From contig JAAOOA010000016.1 of NCBI GenBank assembly GCA_012861695.1, positions 27,442,472-27,506,471 of the forward strand: a DNA stretch of 64,000 nt. Reading direction: 5' to 3'. The position numbers and the translations under genes are program-made. Below the pieces are notes generated by a model. The model saw only the letters and a list, made by a program, of their open reading frames with translations, was not told where the DNA came from and did no database searches. Position 1 is the stretch's first letter. Each line of letters begins with the position of its first letter. Source of the DNA: Trematomus loennbergii. Its lineage: Eukaryota; Chordata; Actinopteri; Perciformes; Nototheniidae. Shown here one piece after another: positions 13,701-33,763 of this stretch.

Positions 13701-16700
13701 ACCCCCATCTCCACCACGCCCAAAGCCTCCGCAGCCAATCAGCAAGCAGCTACGACAGGTAGCCCCCCGCCTCCAGAGACACACATTCACAAAGTGCTTA
13801 AAGTACATCTTAATGTGCCAATATTCATAAGTTTAGCTGTTCATTTAACCTTTTAATGATGTTTTTTCATGTCTTCTCTGCGTTTTAGAAGCAGCCAAAC
13901 CAGCAGCAAAGAGTGAAGATCTGGTTTTAAGTGTTTTGATAGGTGAGTGTTCACATGTTGCTAACAAACTTTTTTTTATCATGATTGACCAAAAAAGTAT
14001 TATTAATGATGAAATATATGATGAAACTCATACAAGCTTTAAAAGAAACACTAGACATATATGTAGTAACTTGTGTTTGTTTGCATTTTATTGTTCTCTT
14101 TTATCCTTTTGCCTCTATCTACTTGTCTTTCATCCTTTTTTCATAACTATGCTGTTGATGTATTGTGATTTTAAAAGGTGTCCATTATCATCTGGACAAC
14201 AGCTGGAAATTAGCAATGTTGGCTAAAGTTGCCCCATGTACTATTTTTTGTGACAATTGATAAATGGGGACTGTCCACGACACTATAAACAAATAATCTA
14301 AACTAAACTAGAGAGAGTTCATTCAAAATATCCACATTTGCCCCCAGATGTGCCGGTGTGCTCCATGGAGGCTCTGCAGCAGTCGAAGGTTTACCAGAAG
14401 GAGCAGCGGCGGCAGTTCAAGGAGCTGAAGGAGCTGGTGAGGAGGCACCAGAAGAAAACCTCCGAACTGCTCCGAGAAATCAACAACAAGTTCAAGAAGA
14501 CGGTCCGGCAGTGCAGCAAGAGCAGGTAGTGACCTGTAAAACAATGTCATCAGTATCTTAAAGGTCACCTATTGTGCAAAATCCACTTCTTCATGTCTCT
14601 TTCTACATCAACATGTGTCCCCTCTTCTTCATGTCTCTTCTACATCAACATGTGTCCCCTCTTCTTCATGTCTCTTCTACATCAACATGTGTCCCCTCTT
14701 CTTCATGTCTTTTCTACATCAACATGTGTCCCCCTCTTCTTTATGTCTTTTCTACATCAACATGTGTCCCCTCTTTTCATGTCTCTTCTACATCAACATG
14801 TGTCCCCTCTTCTTCATGTCTCTTCTACATCAACATGTGTCCCCTCTTCTTCATGTCTCTTCTTCATCAACATGTGTCCCCTCTTCTTCATGTCTCTTCT
14901 TCATCAACATGTGTCCCCTCTCTTCATGTCTCTTCTACATCAACATGTGTCCCCTCTTCTTCATGTCTTTTCTACATCAACATGTGTCCCCTCTGTGTAA
15001 AGAGACTCTGAAAGTTTCAGGAAAAAAGATTCTCTCACTTTTTGTCCTGATCCATTTATATAAAAACCTGTCTGAAAATGAGCTGATTAGATTTTGGCTA
15101 CTTTATGATGTCATAACGATGTTTGGCTTGTGTAACCATTAGCCAATCACCAACCAGGTAACCCCCCCCCCCCACCTTATCACCTGAATCTCCTCCTAGA
15201 GCACCATTGAGTCTTTTTAACCAATCTCTCTCAGAGGGGCGTGGGAGGGGCTCCTTATTTTCATCTAAAGTAACAGACAGAGAATCAGCACTTTGGAAAC
15301 AGGGCTGAAACAGAGGGATTATGGATGCTGCAATGATCTGTTTGGTATTTGGAGCCAAACACTTCAGAGAGATGTTTTGTATATATCTGAGACCTGTAAT
15401 ATATTGATGAAAAACAGTATAATAGGGGACCTTTAAATTCAACTGCACTTATTGTAAGTTGCTTTGGATAAGGCGGGAGGCTCTGGCGCAGTGGACTAGA
15501 GGATTGGTGTTCGGATCAGGGGAGCACAGGTTCAAACCCCACTGCAGTCAGCATGTCGTTGTGTCCCTGAGACACTTCACCCCCAAATTGCTTCCTGTGG
15601 GGATTGCCCACAGTATTGAGTATGTAAGTCGCTTGGATAAAAGCGTCTAACAAGTAACATGTAATGTAATGTAAATGAAAGTGTCAATCGAATAGCGATT
15701 GTAAAATGGCTGCTGTAGTTCTTATTTATCATTTGGTGTATATGCTCCTCAGGGGTTCGGAGGTGGAGAAGGACGAGCGTCTGCAGCAGCTCAGAGAGAG
15801 CAGCAGCAGCAGCTCCTGGCTCTGAGGCAGGAGCAGTACTACAGCCAGAAGTACCTGCAGAGAGAACACATCAAAATGGTAACCACAAGTCGTTAACAAA
15901 AACAACTGGACCATGCTAACCTGAGCTGCCTTTCTGCTGCAGGCAAATAGTTCAAATAAAATAACAATATTTCAATTCTTTAAAATGAGGTTGTGCAGTA
16001 GGTTGTTATTTTTAATGCAAGAAAAGACACCTCAAGTAAATAAAGTAAAAATCTAAAGTAATAGATACCCCTACGAAACTCCCATTATGAAACATTTTCA
16101 TATGTTTAAATACTGTATCTGTATCTGGTGTTAAATATAAACAGAAATATGAACATAATGCCACATGTTTAGCATTAAGTCGACATATTAGAGTCTTTAC
16201 TGAGGGATTTTCTATTTCTCTTGCAAATTTTGCAAGGTTGTTAATGGAAAACTACTATATTATATGTTATCTATTACAAGTTGCCTGAAACCTTATTTTA
16301 AATATGCAAATTAGGCTTAACGTAATGCTAACTTATGGGGAATTTTAAGATAAATCTTCAGACAAAGAAAACAAATGAAAGTGCTTTCTTACACTGCATG
16401 TCTTCCTTTAGACGTGTTATGACCCAAACATGAAAAAAGGTCACAGTCGACCCCAATGCTCCAGCTTCTGTAGATTTAGTTCTACGTTTATCAGACCATG
16501 TGCTGCTTTATCCCAGTTTAGTTTAAACATGGATGTGAAATGTGTCTCCTGCAGCTGACGGAGAGGCTGAGCAGTCTGGCTGAGGAGAGTCACAACACAC
16601 AGATGAAGAAACTCAAAGACATCTGCGACAAGTGAGTCTCAAACATGAGATTTAAACAACACACATTTAGGTGCAAAAATACAAAGAATAACTTTTGCTT

Positions 16701-17042
16701 TTGGTGAAAGTTGATGCCTTTACTTCCTTCGTGGGGTCAGCCTGTGAGATTGTTCTGCACCTTTTTCTGAAACACTTTTTAGGATCGCTGCCCTCTGCAG
16801 ATATGAAACCATTTTCTACCCCAAATTGAACATTTTCAAACAAGTTATTTTGTGACTGATCGCTCCCACTGAGCTCTAGTGTTTTTTCTGCTGCCGTAGG
16901 GAGAAAAAAGAGTTGAAGAGACAGATGGATCGAAGGAGAACGGAGAGATCAACCAAGCGAAGACCAAAGAGAAACATCTGGCAGAAGAGTACGATCCATA
17001 AACACACACACACACACCACACACACCACACACACCACACAC

Positions 17043-17086
<44 letters not shown>

Positions 17087-19149
17087 ACAGACACACACAC
17101 ACACACACACACCCACAACACACACACACACACACATAACTTTAGTGTATCTCATAAAATGTTTATCTGAAACTCTGACTGTGTGTTTCCAGGGAGAAGA
17201 CTGAGATCAATAAGTCCTACGTCAATGAAGTCGTCCAGAACATAAAACGGGTGAGCGGAGGTTAAAAACATTTATTTTATGGGTTTGTTCTACAGTCTGA
17301 AAGCTGTCTCTAGACGATCAGGAACATATAATGTGTACAACACAATAAAGTGTTGCAGGAATGAGTCTAAAACCCAGAATTGGTCAGCACTTCCTGTTCC
17401 CTCATCTGGATGTCAATGGGTTTTTTGAAAGTGTTAGAAGCCTAAAATAAGGTCAACCTGAAGAGATTTAAACGTTTTATTCTACGACATATCTGGTGAA
17501 TTTAAAAACATGTAAGTGTCATAAACGTGTGTTGCCTATTTTCTGCAGTAACCAAACAGCCAATGGAAAAATCCCATTGCTTTTGTGGAAGGACCTGGGA
17601 GATGCCTTCAGGGTCCTCTACAGAAATAGGAAATCACTGCACCACTCTATATAACGCTTCATAAAACTCTCTGCATGGTTTCTGTCTCCAGCTGGAGGAG
17701 ACTCAGACGAAGCGCCACGATCAGCTGGTGGAGCAGCACACCGAGCTCCTGCGGAGATACAGGACCTGAAACCAAAGGTAGAAAAAAGACACACAAAAAC
17801 AAGAACAAAAAAAGTGCATTACAACAATGCAAAAGAAAAGTAATACACAATGGGCCGCAGCATAGTTCAGCTGGTAGAGCTGCAGCCTATGGGTTTGAAT
17901 CCTAAATACTAGATACCTACATCCTAAATTCTTCTTTGGTCACATTGTTCTGTTTCTTCAATTAAAAAAACTCTTATTGATATTTATTTTCTCTTTTAAT
18001 TATTTGCATGCATTTGATACATCAGGCTACATTACTTTCATAACTTGAGACTCTGATAAGTTGCTGATTATATTGTTTACAGGTAACTAGCGGAGGTGGG
18101 AAGTAGTGGAGTACAAATAGGCTACTTTTTTACTGTACTTAAGTACATGTTTCTGGTATCAGTACTTTACTCCACTACTTATTTTTACTGTTACATTTTG
18201 AACACAAATACCTGAACTTTCTACTCTTACATTTGAACACAATACCTGTACTTTCTACTTCTTACATTTTGAACACAAATACCTGTACTTTCTACTTCTT
18301 ACATTTGAACACAAATACCTGTACTTTCTACTTCTTACATTTTGAACACAAATACCTGTACTTTCTACTTCTTACATGTTGAACCCAAATACCTGTACTT
18401 TCTACTTCTTACATGTTGAACACAAATACCTGTACTTTCTACTTCTTACATTTTGAACCCAAATACCTGTACTTTCTACTTCTTACATTTTGAACTCAAA
18501 TACCTGTACTTTCTACTTCTTACATTTCCAAACAGCTGGTTCCTTTAGTTTGAATGTGTGTTTGGGGCGTGATCATTATTATTTAGAGTCATTGCGTGCC
18601 TATTGATTTGAACACGATCCGTGTATCCATCATTTCCTGGTCTTCTCTAAAGAGAGGGACCAATGAAAACGTTGTCATGTTGCCGTTGTTCAGCATGGAA
18701 ACATTCATTAGCTAACAATGACATTATTGTTCTATTAATAATAAAGGGAGTCAGGTACTCTTTAAAACAGCTGCTAGTTATGGGTACTTTTTACTGAAGT
18801 ACATTTCAAAGCCCTCTTTACTTTGACTTGAGTAAAGAAGTTTAGTCAGTACTTCTACTTCTACCAGAGTATTTTTAAACACAAGTATCTGTACTTCTAC
18901 TTGAGTAAAGGATGTGTGTACTTTTGACATCTCTGGTAACTGGTAATACATGTTTAAATTAACCTCCCACCCTCTTCATCACGTTGTGTGTCTGCAGCTG
19001 CAGGGCTCGGTGGAGGCTGAGTTTCCAGGAGAATTTCAGTGTTTGCCCGGAGAGATCGAGGACTTCCTGCAGGACAGGAAGTCGAGGTCCGGAGTCACAG
19101 CAAGTCCCGCCCCTCCACTCCTCACGAGGGTCTGTCGGAGGATGACTGA
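487..19149 (+). CDS. plcb1: Phospholipase C beta, PLCB1-type (3' half of gene)
   Basis: This enzyme cleaves PIP2 to IP3 and diacylglycerol at the plasma membrane downstream of Gq. Exons that I can place with AG/GT borders are 487-611, 3841-3995, 11750-11913, 12184-12283, 12534-12627, 13122-13230, 13608-13758, 13889-13942, 14348-14525, 15753-15878, 16555-16631, 16900-16988, 17193-17250, 17692-17777 and 18998 to about 19149. In order they cover the end of the Y half of the TIM barrel, the C2 domain and the coiled-coil C-terminal region. The C2 and linker residues (for example [21 protein letters not shown]) fit PLCB1 better than PLCB2, 3 or 4; this could be the second teleost PLCB1 paralogue. 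The 5' half lies outside the window. At least eight exons need a single missing base to keep frame, so this is either a draft-assembly artefact or a decaying copy. A linker exon between 14525 and 15753 may be missed. Confidence 0.88.
1258..2123. mobile_element. hAT-like non-autonomous element, 866 bp
   Basis: The ends are CAGGGGTTAAATTGGG and its reverse complement CCCAATTTAACCCCTG. They are flanked by an exact 8-bp duplication GGTATGAG (1250-1257 and 2124-2131), the hAT signature. It holds a CA repeat (about 1698-1768). A truncated copy of its right end is at about 59812-59998. No transposase ORF is present. Confidence 0.85.
2154..2724. mobile_element. AAT-flanked TIR element, copy 1 (AGGCGCTTT ends)
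   Basis: The terminal inverted repeats are AGGCGCTTT and AAAGCGCCT, with AAT on both sides (2151-2153, 2725-2727). On the + strand near 2383-2441 it can encode a short Myb/SANT-like start, read as [17 protein letters not shown] in the 35-kb copy. Other copies lie at 33764-35395 and 40172-40797. The three-base duplication and SANT-like peptide suggest a Harbinger-type derivative; this is inference. Confidence 0.65.
2822..2906 (-). repeat. SINE/LINE 3' tail fragment
   Basis: Contains CATTTAGCTGACGCTTTTAT and CCAAAGCGACTTACAATAAG, the reverse complement of the widespread teleost SINE/LINE tail that also ends the SINE at 15472-15675. The following sequence to 3840 holds no gene I can recognise. 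Confidence 0.6.
3841..3995 (+). CDS. plcb1: plcb1 exon, end of catalytic barrel
   Basis: After the acceptor TGTCCCAG the frame gives [36 protein letters not shown] and [12 protein letters not shown]. These are the closing strands of the TIM barrel and the link into the C2 domain. The donor is GTACTT. The frame is clean. The next intron is about 7.75 kb and contains the DIRS element. Confidence 0.92.
4026..4585 (+). repeat. AAGTAC-rich interspersed repeat, copy 1
   Basis: A 560-bp repeat rich in ACTCAAGTA and AAGTAC words. Its reverse-complement copy is at about 18095-18940, with shared borders near AGAGATG(G/T)CAAAAGTACA. It lies just inside the intron after exon 3841-3995. No coding capacity. 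Confidence 0.7.
4715..5021. repeat. 56-bp perfect inverted repeat of the DIRS element
   Basis: Arms 4715-4770 and 4966-5021 are exact reverse complements over 56 bp with a spacer of 195 bp. They begin AACGGGGGGTTACGTATTG. The spacer holds a TATA-like TATATAAGGCGG (about 4888). Such a stem fits the element's circular-junction region. Confidence 0.85.
5551..6592 (-). pseudogene. DIRS tyrosine recombinase, frameshifted
   Basis: Two overlapping frames make up one protein. The N-terminal SAM-like part is at 6592-6113 ([31 protein letters not shown]). The catalytic part is at 6138-5551, with the first Arg in TSAKRVSEL, the HxxR box as HSTR, and the nucleophile Tyr in FIKCYLLD. The frame changes between 6113 and 6138. 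This domain replaces a DDE integrase in DIRS elements and inserts a circular DNA intermediate. The residues needed for catalysis are present, but the reading frame is broken. Confidence 0.85.
6713..8577 (-). pseudogene. DIRS reverse transcriptase-RNase H, frameshifted
   Basis: The RT part begins near 8468. It shows [17 protein letters not shown], then [16 protein letters not shown], and a catalytic box read as DDLIVMA near 7850 in another frame. The RNase H part at 7336-6713 has [25 protein letters not shown] and [15 protein letters not shown], the DIRS-typical order. At least three frame changes separate the pieces (near 7990, 7730 and 7400), so no intact polyprotein exists. Confidence 0.85.
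8755..9803. mobile_element. hAT-like element, 1049 bp, nested in DIRS
   Basis: The ends CAGGGGCGTCGCCTGG and CCAGGCGACGCCACTG are inverted repeats. The 8-bp duplication GTGGAGAG flanks it exactly (8747-8754, 9804-9811). The related DIRS leader copies at about 10047 and 10387 show the uninterrupted sequence GTGGAGAGAGATGACTC. No transposase ORF; it contains a CT-rich simple repeat at about 9461-9530. Confidence 0.87.
11750..13230 (+). CDS. plcb1: plcb1 exons, C2 domain (four exons)
   Basis: Exons 11750-11913, 12184-12283, 12534-12627 and 13122-13230 encode the C2 domain and the start of the linker ([71 protein letters not shown]). The first exon has about four places where one base is missing (near 11758, 11802, 11842 and the AAAAG before the donor). 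The third loses one base near 12541 and the fourth one at its first codons (13122-13126). Residues on both sides of each break match the family, so each break is a one-base loss rather than divergence. Confidence 0.87.
12056..12180 (+). repeat. CTCTCTGT/CTCTCTGA simple repeat at a splice acceptor
   Basis: A pyrimidine-rich tract of CTCTCTG(T/A) units runs directly into the acceptor of plcb1 exon 12184. It probably serves as an over-long polypyrimidine tract. Confidence 0.8.
13287..13440. repeat. LINE 3'-end-like repeat
   Basis: Holds TTCAAAGGTTTTATTGTCAT and CTCCTCCAACAATGCAA, which recur in diverged form at about 33130-33295. The layout resembles a non-LTR retrotransposon 3' region. Family not assigned. 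Confidence 0.5.
13608..19149 (+). CDS. plcb1: plcb1 exons, C-terminal coiled-coil region
   Basis: Eleven exons (13608 onward) encode a Pro/Ala-rich linker followed by the long basic, Glu/Lys-rich helical domain that binds Gq and membranes. Recognisable pieces are [71 protein letters not shown] and [13 protein letters not shown]. One-base breaks occur near 15810, 16943, 17750 and 19095. With the last break corrected the protein would end at a TGA at 19147-19149, but the exact C-terminus is uncertain. Confidence 0.8.
14558..15436. mobile_element. TTAA-flanked MITE with internal minisatellite
   Basis: Bounded by TTAA at 14558-14561 and 15433-15436, with ends AAGGTCACCTATTGTG and AATAGGGGACCTTTAA. 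About 14590-14996 is a tandem array of 36-38-bp units (TCTTCTACATCAACATGTGT and CCCCTCTTCTTCATG). The same family, in opposite orientation and with only about three units, lies at 30177-31116. The long reading frames across the array are an effect of the repeat. Confidence 0.82.
15472..15675 (+). mobile_element. tRNA-derived SINE
   Basis: The head resembles a tRNA: a box A-like TGGCGCAGTGGACTAGAGG and a box B GGTTCAAACCCC about 40 bp later, as in an internal RNA polymerase III promoter. The tail has TCGCTTGGATAAAAGCGTCT and ends in ATGTAATGTAATGT repeats. It lies in a plcb1 intron in sense orientation. Confidence 0.82.
16999..17141 (+). repeat. CA microsatellite
   Basis: An interrupted CA repeat starting 10 bp after the donor of plcb1 exon 16900-16988. 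Confidence 0.95.
17354..17650. repeat. GTGCAGGAATGAGTC inverted-repeat family, copy 1
   Basis: Shares GCAGGAATGAGTC, CACTTCCTGTTCCCTC and a right part with CCAATGGAAAAATCCCATTG with copies at 26854-27318, about 29540-29945 (partial) and 62451-63165. In the last copy the two ends are inverted repeats of each other, so it is a MITE family. Confidence 0.65.
17850..17905 (+). repeat. tRNA-like SINE head fragment
   Basis: TAGTTCAGCTGGTAGAGCTG followed by GGTTTGAATCC looks like tRNA box A and box B. The two boxes are only about 20 bp apart and there is no acceptor stem, so it is a SINE remnant and not a tRNA gene. Confidence 0.5.
18095..18940 (-). repeat. AAGTAC-rich repeat, copy 2, with 37-bp tandem array
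   Basis: The reverse complement of the repeat at 4026-4585. About 18180-18530 holds roughly nine tandem units of about 37 bp (TACTTCTTACATTTTGAACA and CAAATACCTGTACTTTC). The copy at 4026 has this segment only once, so the array grew within this copy. Confidence 0.75.
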
Positions 19150-20637
<1,488 letters not shown>

Positions 20638-20889
20638 TTAACCCTCCTGTTTCAAATCTGACCGATTTACTACTTTCATCAATCATAACTTTTTTGTTTT
20701 ACATTCGAATGCATTTAGGCTTTATGATATCCTTCACAGTAGACATTTGAACATATACAATTGCTGATCACCACTTTCATTGAATTTTGGATGATTTAGT
20801 CAACTTTGTACACCCATGGTGTTCCCGGTCAAAAATGACCGCCATAAAGAAAAGGAATTAGTAACCATCCGGATCAGATAAAACACACA

Positions 20890-20982
<93 letters not shown>

Positions 20983-21287
20983 CACAACCACACACACACA
21001 CACACACATACTCTAGATGTGTTCCCCCCCCCTTATGTGCCCATCCCCCCACATGGATCACACCTGGCACACGCAATACATGTTCAGTGTCTATTCTTTG
21101 TATATTTACTGCAGTTGTTCATGTATACCAGTAGTCTGATACAATATGTACAGTTTGAAAGGGTGTTCAATGAATGTGGTGATGATTAATGGTTTTTGTG
21201 TTAATGTAATAGCAGTTAAAACAGGACCGGTCAAATTTGACCGTGAACACCAAAGTAAGGGGGTGGGGAACACAACAGGAGGGTTAA
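20638..21287. mobile_element. piggyBac-like MITE, 650 bp
   Basis: Both ends carry TTAA target duplications (20638-20641, 21284-21287) next to inverted ends CCCTCCTGTT and AACAGGAGGG. Just inside are GGTCAAAAATGACCG and GGTCAAATTTGACCG. The interior has CA arrays (about 20883-21009). No ORF. Confidence 0.82.
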
Positions 21288-22640
21288 ATGATCTGGTATA
21301 GACATGTTAAAATCCGCAGAGTTCTCCATCAAAACACCTTGTTGAACGCAGCTCGCTTTAGTGATTAAACTGAGCATGCTTTATCGTCTTCTCCGAATTG
21401 TTTCTTGAATGATATTTTAAGAGTTGGAAATTAAAAATGTTTGAACTAAACATGAATTGTTCATAGTCCAATGTCTAACAAAAGAGAGGAGAGAGGAGGT
21501 AATTACTGTTGTCAAACATCAAGAGAAAACACTTTTGTTTCTGATCACGAAGACGAGCCACGGGGAGGAACGTGGAGGACGTGACGAGCTGAGAGAGGCG
21601 TCTTTAGACTCATTTAATGGCTTTTGTTTATTTTTTTGCTTATTGTCCGGGCTAATCCACAACCGATATTTTTATTGTTTTAGTATTTTTTCTTCTTCAT
21701 TTCTTTGTTATATCTATGAGGCATGTTATTTGTTAATGTATGCACGTGGAGGAGGGCTTTCACACTAAGAGAGGGTCTTTTGTCATTATTATGGTTTTGT
21801 TTTTGTATATAGGGCTGATCAATCAACTAATATTACATTATATATATTGTATTTTTTTTTTCGTATTTTTTGGCCTTTTGAAAAAAATGTCAAGTAATCA
21901 AATCCTATCAAAGTTTTCCTTTTTGTAAAAACGAATGGAGCTCATCACAATTTCACCATATTACAGAGTATTCTCACACAGCTGCTGTCCCATAATAATC
22001 CCAGCAGATGTCAGCAATGATCCGCAGATATTAAACATGTCTTTATTGTAAAAACTGCGAATTATGTAAAAAACGTTTCCATGTAAACTGAGACAGTGAG
22101 TTTCCTGAAAGGCAAACAAATATTTATAAACGAATAAACCTGGACAAATATTTTCTTCATGACCAGATACCAGTAGAGGTAAGTGACATTGGACAAGACC
22201 GTGGCATTCCCAATAGCTTCCAACAGATGGCATATGTATTCATATAAACATTTTTGAAAGAAGAAGCAAACACTTTACTTTTAATTTTGCACCTCACCAC
22301 TGCTATAGAGAAAAACACACTTTTTTAATGTATAAAGAATCATATGTTAATATTGTTTACTAATAGATATTTGTATTATGGAGTACTCTGTGATTTAATA
22401 TTGTGCATTCTTTAGATACTCCATAGATACCCTCAGTAGATTTCCCCTCCAGTGAGATGGCATTTATATATATTGGTATTTTCATCATTGTTAAGGATCC
22501 ACAACTGTTGAAGACAAAAGAAAATACTTTATTATTTTTTTAATGCAAATGTCAGATATAGGCCTTTGTTTTGGGTAAAGTCTATTTACGATTGTCACAT
22601 TTTGCACCACACAGTTGCACTCCCCTATCTTCCCCAGCAG
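21288..22640. other. Intergenic, plcb1 to napb
   Basis: No gene seen. A 23-bp word around CAGATGTCAGCAATGATCC occurs at about 22002 and again at about 22637, the second within the presumed napb 5' region. Confidence 0.5.
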
Positions 22641-22848
22641 ATGTCAGCAATGATCCCCGGATGTCCTTCCTCTCTCTCCGTAGAAAAAAGCTGCAGCCCC
22701 TCAGCATCAGCACCCCAGCAGACACTCATCTCCTCCTCCTCCTCCTCCTCCTCTTCCTCCTCCACAGCTCTGCTCCTCTGCTCCTCTTCTCCACTGCGGA
22801 ACATCGGCCTGATCTCTTCCAGCTTCTCCTCCAGAGGCAGACCCAGAC
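22641..22848 (+). promoter_or_regulatory. napb: napb 5' UTR / promoter-proximal region
   Basis: A CT-rich stretch with a CTC-repeat (about 22732-22760) immediately precedes the napb start codon. No TATA box is visible. The transcription start cannot be placed from sequence alone. Confidence 0.5.
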
Positions 22849-31293
<8,445 letters not shown>

Positions 31294-31992
31294 AGAAAAA
31301 TCATTTAAAATATAAAGGGGGCAGACAAGGGTAGAGGGGGTGGTAAAGGGGCGAGGATGAAGGGAGTGTTTTGGTGGAAAAAACACAGAAAGATGAAGGG
31401 GGAGGGAGGGGGAGACTGAGGGAGTTTACAGTTGTACATATCAGTCTGCATGTGACCCCCCAATAGCTAAGCATCACCTTTGAACCCCCCCTGTGTCCCT
31501 GCTCCTTCAGTATTGCTCCACAGGTGTGTGTGAGAGAGTGTGTGAGAGTGTGTGTGAATTATAACACTATTTGATGGGATGGCGTGCAGCTCATATCACA
31601 TATAAGAAAATATATGTTATTAAAACGGATGTTATTTATGAGATATTTATTGTCGATACTGAAATCATTGTTTATTAAGGTACTCAGTGTGTCGATCTGT
31701 CTGAATATTTTAGGTAATAGCCCCTCTCCTCCCTCCTCTCACTCCCCTCTCCTTTACCTGTCGTTCCTCTGTCACCCGCTGTCTTTTCCTCAACCCCTGA
31801 GTCAGTGATATCGCCTCGTTGTGATTGGTTGGTTCTTTGTGTTCGCCCGCCCCCTCCACGTCACTGCCTCGTTTGTGCATGTCTGTTGTCATGTTGATGT
31901 AAGTGTTCTCCGTGTCGTGCTAACGTGTGAACAACATACATGTAGCCTGGTATCATTTGTGTGCAATCAGTAAATATGTACCTAAGAGTTGA

Positions 31993-31998
31993 AATAAA
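31993..31998 (+). terminator. napb: napb poly(A) signal
   Basis: AATAAA about 700 bp after the napb stop codon, preceded by a 3' UTR without other genes. A U/GU-rich stretch (TTTCTGGTTTATTTTTC) follows within 45 bp. Confidence 0.7.
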
Positions 31999-32081
31999 AA
32001 CATCATCGCTCCAGATATATCCGGCTGCTTTCTGGTTTATTTTTCGGGCATTTGGTATAATTATATGTGGGTTGTTCAGTG

Positions 32082-32570
32082 GTGTAAAGTAACTAAGTAC
32101 ATTTACTCAAGTACTGTACTTAAGTATACGTTTGAGGTACTTGTACTTGAGTATTTCAATGTTTTGCTGCTTTGTACTTCTACTCCACTTCAGTTCAGAG
32201 GTAAATCGTGTACTTTTACTCCACTACATTTATTTAATACCTTTTGTTACTAGGCAGATTTCTATTAATAATGTGAAATATAATCAAGTCTTAAATCAGA
32301 CTTTAGTTCCACCTGGAGTAAATGCACAAGCTACCCTGCAGTATACAAAGTCATTACAACTAGCTGCAACATTACCATCATATATATTATTCTGAAATGG
32401 ACCAATCTGCACAATGAGTGTTACTTTAAGTATATTTTGATGCTAATACTTTTGTACTTATACTTGAGTAACATTTTGAATGCAGGACTTTTACTTGTAA
32501 CAGAGTATTCCTACACTCTGGTACTTATATTTTTACTCAAGTACAAGATCTGAGTACTTCCCCCACCTGG
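32082..32570. repeat. Interspersed TIR repeat (AAGTACATTTACTCAAGTAC)
   Basis: Begins CAGTGGTGTAAAGTAACTAA and ends GAGTACTTCCCCCACCTG. The outer bases are loosely inverted. A diverged copy at about 61000-61870 is split by the TTAA MITE at 61023-61519. No exact target duplication could be assigned. Confidence 0.65.
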
Positions 32571-32919
32571 CTGTTACTCAATTTTCTTTTTTTTATACAA
32601 AAATATACTGACGAAAAGGAAGCAACCAGCAACTTTTCTTTACAGTTATTTTATTTTTGATTGAAGATTTGAGGACCCGCTAGATTAGGAAATACACACA
32701 GAACAACATAACCACATTTTTTATATTTCATGCAACATGGATTTTGTTTTCTAAAATCTAAGAAACTGTATGTAATTATGTTTCGATAATAATATCTAAA
32801 AATATTTTTACATTTCACACACAAATCTTTTTTTTACCTCATCTGTCCTCACGAGGAACAAAAGACAAAACTACTTTCTGTTACACATATCATTTTTTTC
32901 TTGTGCACACCTGCTCCTT

Positions 32920-33030
32920 GGAGGTGATTGTTGTCACACCAGCCTACGAAGTTCTCCACGGGGTCCCTGTACTCCTCCTCGTTGTCATCTGTGATGCAGC
33001 TGACGATGGAGGAGTCATCGGAGAACTTCT
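32920..33030 (-). pseudogene. Non-LTR retrotransposon RT fragment
   Basis: On the - strand this gives FSDDSSIVSCITDDNEEEY and DPVENFVGWCDNNHLQ. It corresponds to the F/Y-x-DD catalytic box and following helix of Rex/Jockey-type LINE reverse transcriptases. The second residue of the usual FADD is changed to Ser. Too short to assign a family. Confidence 0.65.
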
Positions 33031-33763
33031 GTAGATGGCATGAGCTGGAGTTGTATATTTATTTCATATTTGACTGCCAACACACTACTCTTTGAGGCTC
33101 TGAGGGCTGACATGATTTAATCCTGTTTAAGATTCAAGGCTTTTAATGTAACATATTATATATATTATATCATATTATGACATCTTAGGTCACAGGCTCC
33201 TCCAACAGTGCAACACAATAAAACAGATAAGATAGTGCAAGTAAATACACATAAAATAGAATAGAAATAGTGCAAGGAGAGTCTATATACAAGTAATTGG
33301 AATATGATATATTAGATAAATAATTTGTAAGTTGCAACTAGATGAATGTTATGGATGTTCTTTCAAAAGTTCAGGTGTTTAAGAGGCTTCGTTTTCCTAA
33401 TCACGCTCTCTGTTGTGACACGGACACATCAGTCTCCTGAGAGTCTCTCTGTTCCTCCACACCGCGAACACCCCGGCCCCCAGCAGGGAGGAAGCCAGTG
33501 CTTTGATCACAGCGCCCAACACTTCGATCCAGAATCCAGAGTCTGCATGGAGGAACAGAATCATGCCGGCTTCACTATCTTCCTCACTTACTGCGTTATT
33601 CATCCTGCAGGTGAAGTTCTCCACGTGTCCATGCTCTTCCTCGGTGACGGTCATGACTACCCAGTCTCACACAAAAACGTGTAATAGCTACGTTGGTCGA
33701 CAGGGCAAAACGTATTATATTCACAAATAACCCTCTCAAGACGTAACATTGATACAATAGGTG

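Noticed and set aside
14590..14996. CRISPR-like array of regular repeats
   Set aside because: Units are contiguous without unique spacers and lie within a MITE in a vertebrate intron.
14572..15142. Long open frames repeating [18 protein letters not shown] in three frames
   Set aside because: They follow the 37-bp minisatellite, are open in all forward frames and have no start or splice context.
17850..17905. tRNA gene
   Set aside because: The box A and box B-like words are too close and there is no acceptor stem, so it was listed as a SINE remnant.
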